A DNA stretch of 64,000 nt from Schistocerca nitens (Eukaryota > Arthropoda > Insecta > Orthoptera > Acrididae). Shown one piece after another: positions 32,180 to 42,486 of the stretch. The position numbers and the translations under genes are program-made. The notes under the pieces are model-generated. The model was given only the letters and a program-made list of their open reading frames with translations. It searched no databases and had not been told where the DNA came from. The stretch spans positions 707,945,389 through 708,009,388 of the forward strand of contig NC_064616.1 of the NCBI RefSeq assembly GCF_023898315.1, read 5' to 3'. Positions within the stretch are counted from its first letter, which is position 1. Every line of letters begins with the position of its first letter.

Positions 32180-34270
32180 TTGTTGCTGTGGTCTTCAATC
32201 CAAAGATTGTTTTGATGCAACTTTCCACGTTAGCCTATATCGCTCAAGCCTCTTCATCTCTACATAATTATCGCAGACTACATCCATTTGAACTTGCGTA
32301 CTGTATTCAAAACATGACCTCCCTCTACATCTTTTAGGCCCCGCCACCCCTCCTCCGCTACACATACACACGTCCTTCCATTACAAAACTGACGATTCCT
32401 TGATACCTCATTATGTGTCCTGTCAAAGGTTCCATTGTATTAGTGAAGTTGTGACACAGATTTCTTTTTTCCCCAACTCGATTCAGTACCTCCGCATTAG
32501 TTATTCGATCTACCCATCTAATTTTAAACATTCACCTGTAGCACCACGTTTCAAAATCTTCTATTATCTTATGGTCTGAACTTCTAATTGGCTATATTTT
32601 ACTTCCGTACAAAGCTACACTCCAGACAGATACCTTCAGAAAAGATTTCCGAATATTTCAGTTTATATTAAATGTTCACAAATTCCTCTTTTTCTAGAAA
32701 TACTTTTCTCCCTGTTGGCAATCTCCATTTTACGAGGGTTATTCGGAAAGTAAAGAACGGTCGGTCGCGAAATGGAAAATACAATGAAAATCTGATGAAG
32801 CTTTGCACAGATGCGTTGGGCACTGTGTCTAGTACGCCCGTCGATCGCATCATGTTGCTCTTTTCAGTTCTGAGCTCGCAGTAAGAACGTAAAGATGGCT
32901 AGAAATTAGCGTCTCCCGCCAAGTATGAGGGCCTGGTGAAAGATTTCTCCTGAAGCTATGCAATCCACATAACATAACTGTCATGCAGTTCGTTCTACAC
33001 GACAATTCTCGTCCGCACTCTGCAGGGGCAATTAAGATGCTTCTGCAGCGTTTACGATGGGAAGTGTTTGATCACCCACAATATAGCTCGTAATAGGCTA
33101 CCCCTGAGGTTCATCTCTGCCCGAATGAACCGCTGGTTATGAACACAATATTTTGACACAGACAACGAGCTGCAGTCCAGAATAGAAAATTGCCGAAAAG
33201 CACTGGCGGCTGTCTTCTATAACGAGGGAATTGAAAAGTTGGTACAACGCTACCACATATGTCTAAGTCTGAGTGGAGACTGTGTACAGAAGTAGCTGGA
33301 AGTTGTAGCTAACCGTTGCAAATAAAACAGTTTTGATTTTCAGTGTGGTTACCATTTCGCGACCTATCGTTCCTTACTTTCCGAATAGCCCTCGTATATC
33401 CTCTCTACTTCTGCCGCAGTCAGTTATTTTGCCGCCCAAATAAAAAAAAACTGATTGGTTTTATTGTTTCATTTCCTAATCTAATCTATCATCATCACCT
33501 GATTACATACTACTACATTCCACTACTTTGTTTTACTTGTGATAATATTCATTTTCACAACATCTTTTCCGGACACTATTCATTCCGTTCAGCTGCTCTT
33601 CTAAGTCCTTTACCGTCTCTGGCAGAGTTATAGTGTCATAGGCGAACCACTACGCTTTATTTCTTACCCCGATCTTAAATTACCTTTCAGAATTTTTGCT
33701 TGGTGTTCTTTTATTGCTCGTTAAAAAATGCAATAACGCCGCGGAAAGGCTACAACCCTGTCTCACTCCCTTCTCAGCTACTGCTTCCATTTCATTTTTT
33801 CGACTCTTATAATTACAGCCTTGTTTCCGTACTAATTCTAGATCTCTTTTCGTTCCCTTTATTTAACCTCTATACATTCAGTGTGTACTTCAGTCAACAA
33901 TGCAGAAACCTTTCTCTAAATCTACAAATGCTAAAGAGTCTCCTGGAGTAGATGATATTCTCTCAGAATCTTTGGGATCCTTGAGAGAACCAGCCAAGAC
34001 AAAATTATTCCACTTTGTAAGCAAGATACATTAGAGAAGTGAAATGCCTCAGACTTCAAGAAGAGTGTAATTATTCGTATTACAAAGAATGCAGATACTG
34101 GCAAGTGTGAATGTCGCCAAACCATCAGTTTACTAATTCATGGTTGCAAATTACTGACACAGTGAATGGAAAAACTGGTAATAACCTACCTCGGGGAAGA
34201 TCAGTTTGATTTGCATAGAAATGCTAGAACACGTGAAGCCGTACTGATCCTACGACTTATCTTCTACGAC
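32180..34270 (-). mobile_element. RTE-like LINE with 5' inversion, mariner inside
   Basis: The minus strand from 32,180 (3' end, complement of GAAGACCACAGCAACAAT) to about 33,930 corresponds to the C-terminal half of a widespread arthropod LINE: complement of GTGAGACAGGGTTGTAGCCT at about 33,751-33,770 (VRQGCSL) and GCATTTGTAGATTTAGAGAA at about 33,910-33,929. From 33,931 the strand flips and the plus strand carries the next upstream segment, RT start (GVDDILSESLGSLREPAK) to TACGACTTATCTTCT at 34,266. Order and orientation fit twin priming. No frame is intact. Confidence 0.65.
32733..33394 (+). mobile_element. internally deleted mariner, sibling 2
   Basis: A 662-bp element with ends CGAGGGTTATTCGGAAAGTA and, inverted, CGAGGGCTATTCGGAAAGTA; TA at 32731-32732 and 33395-33396. 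The plus strand retains VLHDNSRPHSAGAIKMLLQR (second catalytic Asp), then a stop-ridden third-Asp block and a C-terminal YNEGIEKLVQRYH. It shares structure and length with the copy at 25,124 but lies in the opposite orientation. Confidence 0.9.
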
Positions 34271-34297
34271 AAAAATAAATAATAATAGATAGTAATA

Positions 34298-34402
34298 ACT
34301 GATATTCAAAAGAAGGCAGATGATGGCAAGTGTTTCATTAGCGATCCAGCAGTTTAATGAGTCATATTTGCAAAATACTGGCACGCATTATTTACAGAAG
34401 AA
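34298..34402 (+). repeat. second copy of the RTE-like RT segment
   Basis: The plus strand resembles 34,060-34,175: AAAGAAGGCAGATGATGGCA, AATGAGTCATATTTGCAAAA and ATTATTTACAGAAGAACGGA. It may be a separate LINE fragment or a local duplication. Confidence 0.5.
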
Positions 34403-34478
34403 CGGAAACATTGTATGATGGACACCATGTCTCAGGAATCGTAATCCCCATTATAACGAATGAACAAAATACCATCTG

Positions 34479-34891
34479 GAGTTTCTCCCGGCGTATTTGA
34501 TAATCAAAGTATCCACGGGTGTACTGCCGGTCTACAGTGTCCAAAAAATGGTTCAAATGGCTCTGAGCACTATGGGACTTAACATCTATGGTCATCAGTC
34601 CCCTAGAACTTAGAACTACTTAAACCTAACTAACCTAAGGACATCACACAACACCCAGCCATCACGAGGCAGAGAAAATCCCTGACCCCGCCGGGAATCG
34701 AACCCGGGAACCCGGGCGTGGGAAGCGAGAACGCTACCGCACGACCACGAGATGCGGGCGCTCTACAGTGTCCAACGGGCACAATATTTCGGCGATCATA
34801 CATGTCGCCATCATCTTCCTGATGATGGCGACATGTATGATCGCCGAAATATTGTGCCCGTTGGACACTGTAGACCGGCAGTACACCCGTA
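34479..34891. repeat. perfect 70-bp-arm palindrome in a target-duplicated insert
   Basis: The right arm 34,821-34,890 is the exact reverse complement of a left arm made of 34,515-34,530 plus 34,762-34,815, with a 5-base loop TTCCT. A SINE (34,544-34,761) was inserted later into the left arm. AAAATACCATCTG is repeated at 34,466-34,478 and 34,892-34,904, so the whole unit including GAGTTTCTCCCGGCGTATTT looks like one inserted piece with a 13-bp duplication. Confidence 0.85.
34544..34761 (-). repeat. mosaic SINE: family A body, foreign tRNA head (A copy 12)
   Basis: The 3' body is family A (GGTTCAAATGGCTCTGAGCA to CTAAGGACATCACACA). The head is not: it reads ACACCCAGCCATCACGAGGC, then GGGAATCGAACCCGGGAACC and ACGACCACGAGATGCGGGC. 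A family B copy shows similar ACACCCAG, GGAGAAAATC and GGGAATCGAACCCGGG blocks. The 13-bp duplication TCTACAGTGTCCA (34531-34543 and 34762-34774) shows that it moved as one unit. Confidence 0.88.
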
Positions 34892-34989
34892 AAAATACCA
34901 TCTGAATCATAGTTTCTTTTGCTAATTATTAGCGCTTTTGGTCTGCCCAACAGATCATCTTCTGATCTAGCACCGCAATGTACAGTCTG

Positions 34990-35460
34990 TTAGCAGTTTG
35001 GACCACTGAGAACAACCTACATCTTGAGGCACCACATCTGAAGATGATGTGTTGAGCAGATCGGAACTGGTAATCATTAATAAAAGATATAGCGACTCAA
35101 CGGGAAAATTGGTAGGAGACCAGTCTGGCTTCCGCAGAATCGAAACTAATCTGATCCGAGGCGAGGGAGGCATCTACCAATTTTTCCATTCTTCTATAAA
35201 TAACGGGTGTCAGTATTTTGCAGCCTTGATTTATAAACTGATGGATCGGTAATGTTCACACTTCTACACATTTTCTCTCTTTTAAAAATGAATTATTACA
35301 TTCTTCTTGAAGTCTGATGGTATTTCGCCAGTCTGATGTATCTAGCATACAAGGTGGAATAGTTTTCTCATGGCTGGCTCTCCCAGTCAGGGAATGTCGC
35401 CTACTCCAGGGGACTCTTGCTAATTACTGTAAAAAAGGGAACCCAAGAAGAACGTATTAA
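34990..35460 (-). repeat. RTE-like LINE fragment
   Basis: The complement of 35,170-35,420 follows the RT block order: GGGAGAGCCAGCCATGAGAA, CATCAGACTTCAAGAAGAAT, CATCAGTTTATAAATCAAGG and AGAAGAATGGAAAAATTGG. The left part (34,990-35,130) continues it less clearly. Heavily decayed. Confidence 0.55.
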
Positions 35461-35539
35461 CGATCGGAACAAAGCGACGTTGGTAGTCCACGCTAAAGTA
35501 AGACGACTGAGCGGGATGTCACAGTTCTAAAGCACATTA

Positions 35540-35720
35540 CTGGTACTCGATTCACACCCCCATCTTGCCATCCAGATTTCCCTAAATTCTGTAAAGCGAA
35601 TGCTGGGATGGTTCTTTTAAAACATGGCGGCCAATTTCCTTCTCCATCTTAACTCAACCCGAGATTGTGTATCGTTTACAAAACCTCGTCGTCGATGCGA
35701 CGCTAAGCCCTAACCTTCCT
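35540..35720 (+). repeat. SINE family E copy 3 (old, plus strand)
   Basis: Complementary to family E: ATTTCCCTAAATTC, GCTGGGATGGTTCTTTTAAA, GGCCAATTTCCTTCTCCATC and AACCCGAGATTGTG occur in the reversed order of copies 1 and 2. Confidence 0.7.
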
Positions 35721-35837
35721 TCCTTCCACACCAAGACAGTGTAGTCTTAGAAGCATTCAAAAGCTTTGATCCCCAGTCCATTTCAGAGATGGATAAATTT
35801 ACACATATATACAGACACGGTTCAGTCACATTAATGT

Positions 35838-36094
35838 CATTCACTTTGTGTTCTGCCTTACGGCAGGTCTTGTCGTGGGGGAAGCCTCGTTAGAGAGGTC
35901 CACCGCATGAGCGTCTAGGGAAGTAATTCCAGTTGTAGTTTCCGGTTGCCGTCCACTGATGATGATGAAACGATAATGAAGACAACACAACACCCAGTTC
36001 CTGAGCGGAGAAAATCTCCGACCCAGCCGGGAATCGAACCCGGGCCCCTTGGCATGACAGACCGCCGCGCTGATCACTCAGATATCGGGGCGGA
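35838..36094 (-). repeat. SINE family B copy 2
   Basis: Inverted copy with the complement of GGGCCCGGGTTCGATTCCCG (B box) and family B body CCGACCCAGCCGGGAATCGA. A perfect 11-bp duplication CACATTAATGT lies at 35827-35837 and 36095-36105, inside the Tc1 terminal repeat. Confidence 0.9.
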
Positions 36095-36222
36095 CACATT
36101 AATGTGATCACCGCCCGTGATCGACTTCAACGTGCGATAAGCGCTCACAGGTGGCAGGCGGAAGCACTAGCAGTAGAGGGTATAAAGCATGCCGGGGGTC
36201 GCGGAAAATAGTGCAGTCGTTG

Positions 36223-36774
36223 TGTAAGTAGGCTGTTTAGGTTTTTTTATTGGTAACGCCACCTCTGTATGAAAATCACTGGCTGTGCTGTGTGCAGTCT
36301 GTGGCTGCTTTGCATTGTTGTAATACTCGCCATTGTAGTGTTAGGCAGCTGGCTGTGAACAGCGCGTAGCGTTGCGCAGTTGGAGGTGAGCCGCCAGCAG
36401 TGGTGGATGTGGGGAGAGAGATGGCGGAGTTTTGAAATTTGTCATGAACTGCTATATATATTATGACTATTAAGGTAAATACATTGTTTGTTCTCTATTA
36501 AAATCTTTCATTTGCTAACTAAGCCTATCAGTAGTTAGTACCTTCAGTAGTTTGAATCTTTTATTTAGCTGGCAGTAGCGGCGCTCGCTTTATTGCGGTA
36601 GCTCGAGTAACCAAGATTTTTGTGAGGCAAGTGATTTGTGAAACGTATAGGTTAATGTTAGTCAGGGCCATTCTTTTGTATGGATTTTTGAAAGTCAGAT
36701 TGCGTTGCGCTAAAAATATTGTGTTTCAGCTTAAGCACAGTCTTTTATAATTGTTTAAAGGGGAAGTTTCATAC
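36223..36774 (+). repeat. left 550-bp terminal inverted repeat
   Basis: It begins TGTAAGTAGGCTG and ends at GGAAGTTTCATA. It is internally AT-rich with TATATATATTATGAC and AATCTTTTATTTAGC. It pairs in inverse orientation with 40,834-41,384 with only scattered differences, so the two arms are either young or kept alike by conversion. Confidence 0.93.
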
Positions 36775-37235
36775 GTACGTTTTGTGGCTGCCTGCGGTAT
36801 GAGTCATTGCCTATTGTCTCTTTGTTGGCGCGCGTCGTTATTGGGGTTTGGAGACCTAACTTCTACAAATTCACCGTGACGAGAGGGCCTTGCCCTGTTT
36901 AAATCCCACCAGTTCTGATGCAATTCGGGTCTGTCGTTACGATCACATCGTCTGTCGTCATGTTAGTAGTTCCTGTAGTTTCTTTCTTGTCGGTTAAGTG
37001 GTGGAGAATTTCTCCCTGAATCGTAATTGCGTGCTGGACCGTTGCGTCTAAAGTTATTCTGTCTCCCGTAATAATAATTATTTTGGTTCCCATATTGTCT
37101 GTTTCTCTGATTGTCTTTGTAATAGTCATTACCGCGGAGAGGTGATCTTTCCCTGTAATTATTACTACTCTGCCAACGGTTGTCATACGGGTGGTACCTG
37201 TTTTGGTCACGATTTACGTTATAAGAATAGCCTTG

Positions 37236-37949
37236 TCATGTATTATTTCTGTCATCGCGGAATTGTGACAGATGTGACCTGTAATTGTTGTGCTCCTGTT
37301 CTCGAGTTCCGCGATTGTCAGTGTCAATTTCCGGTTCTTGTAACAGTCCATGAAAAGCTTCAATGTCGTCTTTGCAACGTCCTGCTAAAATAATATGCCG
37401 TAAATGTTCAGGTAATTTGATTAAGCAAATGCGGATGAGTTCTGAGGGGCTGTATGGGTTTGAAAGATACTGATTCTTATGTAACATGTCTTCAAAATAT
37501 TTCATAAGACTGGAAAATTCAGATTGTTCGAAACGTTTCATCATTATGATGCTATGTTTTACTCGGTCTTGTGTAGCTTGAGACCAATACGCTGAGAGGA
37601 AGGCATGATAAAATTCTCCTTCACTGTGACAATCGTGAATGACCGATCGCATTCTTACAGCTGGTTCATTCTCCAAGTAGCCACACATAAATTCTAACCT
37701 GTGCTCCAATGACCAGTTGGGAGGAAAACAATGAGAGAATTGATGGAGCCACGCTTGTGGATGAATGTCGTTGGCAGAATTCTTAAACGTTTTGAATTTA
37801 CGTGTAGTAATGAACAGCTTATAGTCAAAATCATCGTGTCGGCGAGTAGCATATCGGTCATTGTTACGTCGTGTCGGAGGTTCCATCTCAAAATCCAATG
37901 CGCCTTGCCAATTTCTTTCATACACTCTTGGAAATTGAAATAAGAACAC
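37236..37949 (-). other. gag/capsid-like coding segment (fossil)
   Basis: It contains HPQAWLHQFSHCF, FYHAFLSAYWS, FSSLMKYFEDMLHKNQYL and ICLIKLPEHLRHIILAG. The order (start helix, YW-S block, FE-L helix, then a P-L-I-LP-hydrophobic helix) resembles retrotransposon gag capsid domains. Downstream (36,899-37,235) lies a short-repeat, polar Asn/Arg-type tail. Family is unassigned beyond gag-like; no enzyme domains follow. Confidence 0.6.
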
Positions 37950-39344
37950 CGTGAATTCATTGTCCCAGGAAGGGGAAACTTTATTGACACATTCCTGGGG
38001 TCAGATACATCACATGATCACACTGACAGAACCACAGGCACATAGACACAGGCAACAGAGCATGCACAATGTCGGCACTAGTACAGTGTATATCCACCTT
38101 TCGCAGCAATGCAGGCTGCTATTCTCCCATGGAGACGATCGTAGAGATGCTGGATGTAGTCCTGTGGAACGGCTTGCCATGCCATTTCCACCTGGCGCCT
38201 CAGTTGGACCAGCGTTCGTGCTGGACGTGCAGACCGCGTGAGACGACGCTTCATCCAGTCCCAAACATGCTAAATGGGGGACAGATCCGGAGATCTTGCT
38301 GGCCAGGGTAGTTGACTTACACCTTCTAGAGCACGTTGGGTGGCATGGGATACATGCGGACGTGCATTGTCCTGTTGGAACAGCAAGTTCCCTTGCCGGT
38401 CTAGGAATGGTAGAACGATGGGTTCGATGACGGTTTGGATGTACCGTGCACTATTCAGTGTCCCCTCGACGATCACCAGTGGTGTACGGCCAGTGTAGGA
38501 GATCGCTCCCCACACCATGATGCCGGGTGTTGGCCCTGTGTGCCTCGGTCGTATGCAGTCCTGATTGTGGCGCTCACCTGCACGGCGCCAAACACGCATA
38601 CGACCATCATTGGCACCAAGGCAGAAGCGACTCTCATCGCTGAAGACGACACGTCTCCATTCGTCCCTCCATTCACGCCTGTCGCGACACCACTGGAGGC
38701 GGGCTGCACGATGTTGGGGCGTGAGCGGAAGACGGCCTAACGGTGTGCGGGACCGTAGCCCAGCTTCATGGAGACGGTTGCGAATGGTCCTCGCCGATAC
38801 CCCAGGAGCAACAGTGTCCCTAATTTGCTGGGAAGTGGCGGTGCGGTCCCCTACGGCACTGCCTAGGATCCTACGGTCTTGGCGTGCATCCGTGCGTCGC
38901 TGCGGTCCGGTCTCAGGTCGACGGGCACGTGCACCTTCCGCCGACCACTGGCGACAACATCGATGTACTGTGGAGACCTCACGCCCCACGTGTTGAGCAA
39001 TTCGGCGGTACGTCCACCCGGCCTCCCGCATGCCCACTATACGCCCTCGCTCAAAGTCCGTCAACTGCACATACGGTTCACGTCCACGCTGTCGCGGCAT
39101 GCTACCAGTGTTCAAGACTGCGATGGAGCTCCGTATGCCACGGCAAACTGGCTGACACTGACGGCGGCGGTGCACAAATGCTGCGCAGCTAGCGCCATTC
39201 GACGGCCAACACCGCGGTTGCTGGTGTGTCCGCTGTGCCGTGCGTGCGATAATTGCTTGTACAGCCCTCCCGCAGTGTCCGGAGCAAGTATGGTGGGTCT
39301 GACACACCGGTGTCAATGTGTTCTTTTTTCCATTTCCAGGAGTG
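37923..39344 (-). mobile_element. Tc1 family type 2, copy B (1,422 bp)
   Basis: Ends CACTCTTGGAAATTGAAATA and, inverted, CACTCCTGGAAATGGAAAAA; TA at 37921-37922 and 39345-39346. It is inserted in the coding region of the gag-like element and has the same orientation as that region. Same length as copies A and C. Confidence 0.97.
38078..39100 (-). pseudogene. Tc1 type 2 transposase, copy B (one nonsense codon)
   Basis: Start MPRQRGREPYVQLTDFER. It is open through the HTH and to the third catalytic block, where the Glu codon GAG of LSPIEHVWD is TAG (38,270-38,272). Loss of the catalytic Glu and everything after it makes it inactive. The remaining coding sequence to position 38,078 otherwise matches copy C. 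A different codon is affected from copy A, so A and B died independently. Confidence 0.93.
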
Positions 39345-40543
39345 TAATTTCCGAAATGTCCTGTGTTATTATTTTGTGGTTGTTCCGTATTTCTATGTCC
39401 CTCTTCCCGTACTGGAGCGCGAGTGTCCTCTGAAATATGTAAATCTTGTATTACCTGCGTCAACTGATCTTGTACTTCCCGGATTTCTCTTTTGTACTGT
39501 GTATTGATTTGATTTTGATTTTGTTTGAAATTTCTAATTTGTTCATACTCTTCTGTTTCAGTGAAGGCTACAGGTCTTGTGTCATTCAGATCATCATCTA
39601 CCTTTGTAGATAAGTTAGTGACCTGATCCGAAAGTTCGGCTACTTTCTCCGATAGTGAACACATTTCCTCAGTGTGTTTTTCTGAACCAAGTTTCAGAGT
39701 GTCCATTTGTGTTGAAATCGAATCTACTGTGTCCTTCAAGTTTTCCTGAGTTTTTGCAAGTTGCGTATCCGAATCGGTAGATGCAACTGAGTCAATTTTA
39801 GCCCACAAGGTCTCATGATTTTCATGAACAATGGTTTGCAGTTCTTTTATGGCTGCTTCGTGATTCTGTAATGCATTTTCTTGCCGCGAAAAAATAGGTT
39901 GAAAATGCTCACAAATTTGTGTTTTTACGTCATTACAGACTTTTTGACATTTCGATTCAATGTTATGTAACTCAGTAGTTAAATCTTCACGTGTTTGTTC
40001 AAGTGTGGTGTCTAACTTTTGAAGATTTTGTTCCATTGTGTCTAACTGTTGCTGTGTTTGTCTCTGGTGTTGTTCCATTGTGTCTAACTTTTGAAGATTT
40101 TGTCCCATTTGTTGCATTAATTGCAATAATAATGTATTAGTGTCTGGAATCTGTTTCTCTATGCTTTTTTGCAGTGCATTTTCACCGCCAACATTCACAT
40201 TTTGACAAGCAGAAAATGTGTCTTGACTCATTTGAGAAAACGGTGAGGACCCAAAACCTGAGTCTACAATATTTGCAAAATTGTGTCCTGTCATTCCCGA
40301 TTCCTGAGGCGAGCTGTTGCCGACCGATCGATCGATAATGCTTCCCTCTTCACTAATTGTTTCACTGTCCACGCCATTGTTTGCCGCCTGCTCCATTTCC
40401 CTATGCACAGTTACCAAATTACTACTTTGAATATTAGTTAATTCATTACACGGTGGCGCTAACACACTGCTTTCGTCTTCGCTGTCATTTCTCAATTTAC
40501 TTTGGAGCCTAGTGTTACGTTTTTCACACGCCATTATTGTCAC
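39345..40543 (-). other. N-terminal coiled-coil region of the gag-like gene (fossil)
   Basis: About 400 codons open from MACEKRNTRLQ (about 40,531). A Ser/Asn/Glu-rich leader is followed by a long heptad-like Gln/Leu/Thr region with internal repeats (QQLDTMEQNLQKLDT-type units) and further coiled coil. It is cut by the nested Tc1 copy B, whose transposase happens to lie in the same frame. No known domain is recognised beyond coiled coil. Confidence 0.7.
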
Positions 40544-40833
40544 AATATTTCACACGACAACACAGAAAAACACAATTTGAAGAGCAAAAATAGGGGAACA
40601 CATTAACATAGCACTGAAAATAATATCTAGTTAATTGCAGCTGCGAAATACTTGGTGCAAATCTACATGCGTGCCACACCTGTTTTACTGTACAACAATG
40701 AAAAACTGCAACTACAAAGGAGATTCTCTCTACAATTACGCGCTAGCAATAAACAAAATCTACACTAATTACACAAACTACAAAAAAAAAAAATCAGAAG
40801 ATTCCAGTGAGGTATCCTAGGCTAAGGGTCGAC

Positions 40834-41384
40834 ATATGAAACTTCCCCTTTAAACAATTATAAAAGACTGTGCTTAAGCTGAACACAATATTTTTAGCGC
40901 AACGCAATCTGACTTTCAAAAATCCATACAAAAGAATGGCCCTGACTAACATTAACCTATACGTTTCACAAATCACTTACCTCACAAAAATCTTGGTTAC
41001 TCGAGCTACTGCAATAAAGCGAGCGCCGCTACTGCCAGCTAAATAAAAGATTCAAACTACTGAAGGTACTAACTACTGATAGGCTTAGTTAGAAAATGAA
41101 AGATTTTAATAGAGAACAAACAATGTATTTACCTTAATAGTCATAATATATATAGCAGTTCATGACAAATTTCAAAACTCCGCCATCTCTCTCCCCACAT
41201 CCACCACTGCTGGCGGCTCACCTCCAACTGCGCAACGCTACGCGCTGTTCACAGCCAGCTGCCTAACACTACAATGGCGAGTATTACAACAATGCAAAGC
41301 AGCCACAGACTGCACACAGCACAGCCAGTGATTTTCATACAGAGGTGGCGTTACCAATAAAAAAACCTAAACAGCCTACTTACA
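40834..41384 (-). repeat. right 550-bp terminal inverted repeat
   Basis: Inverse copy of 36,223-36,774; it ends ACAGCCTACTTACA just before the GTTG duplication. Inner boundary at TATGAAACTTCCCC. Confidence 0.93.
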
Positions 41385-41388
41385 GTTG

Positions 41389-42484
41389 TCGTAAGGCGGA
41401 AACTGAGCGATATATCTGATGTGCAACATGGCATGGTAACTGGCATTTGCGCAAAGGGTGGAAGCATTTTCGAAACGTCTAAATTCGTAAAATATACAGA
41501 GGACGGCAACATGGCGCTATCCAAAACTGGTTCAAATGGTTCAAATGGCTCTGAGCACTATGGCACTTAACATCTGAGGTCATCAGTCCCCTAGACTTAG
41601 AACTACTTAAACCTAACTAACCTAAGGACATCACACACATCCATGCCCGAGGCAGGATTCGAACTTGCGACCGTAGCAAAACTGGTGCCGAGACAACTGT
41701 GGTGTACCATGAGGCACAGATGACAGGGTTGAACGGCGGCAGAGGAGGTGTGTCCGGGCGAATAGGCGGGCAACTGTTGAGTAACTGTCCTCCCAGATGA
41801 ACCAAGGGACTACCAACAATTTCTCGTCAACGACCGTTCAGCAAACATTGCTGGGTATGCTCCTCCGTGGCAGGTGCCCGTTTATTTCACACTTGCTGAC
41901 CGCTTTTCTTCGGTGACGAAGGCTGCAGTTTGCACGCCAATACAGCAACTGGACGTGCGATGAGTGGCCACAGGTGTCGTTTTCAGATGAATAAACTTTC
42001 ATGCTCCATTGGATAGTTGTTGGCGTGTACGGCATGAAATGTCTGAAAGCAAACACCATGCAACTGTCGTCGTAAGGGTCCAGGGTGGAGAACATTTCCT
42101 TTGTGATCTCGTCATTCTTGAAGGCACAATGGATCAACACAACTATGCATTTATCCTTTGAGGCCATGACTACGCCTGCATGCAGTTTGCTTTTCTTCGC
42201 CACTACGGCATCCACCAGCAGGACAATGTAACGTGTCACACTGCTCGCAGTGTAGGTGAATTGTTTGAAGAGCACCAGGATGACTTTAATGCACTTCGCT
42301 TACCCACTGAACTCCCCGGACTTAAACCCAGTCGAAAATCTATGAGACCAACTCGATCGGGCTGTTCGCGCCATGGATCCTCAGACGAGAAACAAAGGGT
42401 AACTGTCCACGGCACTGGAGTTGACATGGTTCTACATGCCTTTGGAGAAGCTGTGAGCACTCGTTACTCTTCGCTACTCTGAAA
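41389..42484 (+). pseudogene. Tc1 type 3 transposase, copy 2
   Basis: It continues after the big insert with GTCGTAAGGCGGAAACTGAG (transposase N-terminus) and GGGTGGAAGCATTTTCGAAA. Beyond the SINE A it keeps Tc1 landmarks that align with copy 1: the FSDE-like TTTTCAGATGAATAAACTTT with a stop, GGCATCCACCAGCAGGACAA (QQDN), and CTCCCCGGACTTAAACCCAG (S-PDLNP). Multiple frameshifts; inactive. Confidence 0.8.
41531..41676 (-). repeat. SINE family A copy 13 (head truncated)
   Basis: The body is complete but the sequence stops within the B box (GAACTTGCGACCGTAG). The 9-bp duplication CAAAACTGG lies at 41522-41530 and 41677-41685, so the copy inserted already 5' truncated. Confidence 0.92.
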
Positions 42485-42486
42485 TA

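Larger units (their letters stand above)
36223..41384 (-). mobile_element. element with 550-bp inverted terminal repeats and gag-like region
   Basis: The terminal inverted repeats (36,223-36,774 and 40,834-41,384) are about 551 bp each and nearly identical, starting TGTAAGTAGGCTGTTTAGG and ending in the complement, ACA. The 4-bp GTTG is duplicated (36219-36222 and 41385-41388); copy 1 of the host Tc1 shows the uninterrupted GTCGTTGT. The minus-strand interior has an N-terminal coiled-coil region, a gag/capsid-like region and a polar tail; no protease, RT or integrase was seen. Tc1 copy B is inserted in the middle. Taken as a fossil, disrupted by that insertion and by other lesions. Confidence 0.85.
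35813..42484 (+). mobile_element. Tc1 family type 3, copy 2, host of a 5.2-kb insert
   Basis: Left end CAGACACGGTTCAGTCACAT after TA (35811-35812), and a leader AATAGTGCAGTCGTTG as in copy 1. It is interrupted by a SINE B (35,838-36,094), the TIR/gag-like element (36,223-41,384) and a SINE A (41,531-41,676). The right end is missing; the sequence stops at the TA target of the mariner at 42,487. Native sequence amounts to about 1.1 kb. Confidence 0.85.

Noticed and set aside
38270-40543. 757-aa protein as a real fusion gene
   Set aside because: It spans the exact TA junction of a complete Tc1 copy with a nonsense codon; the joined frame is a chance result of the insertion.
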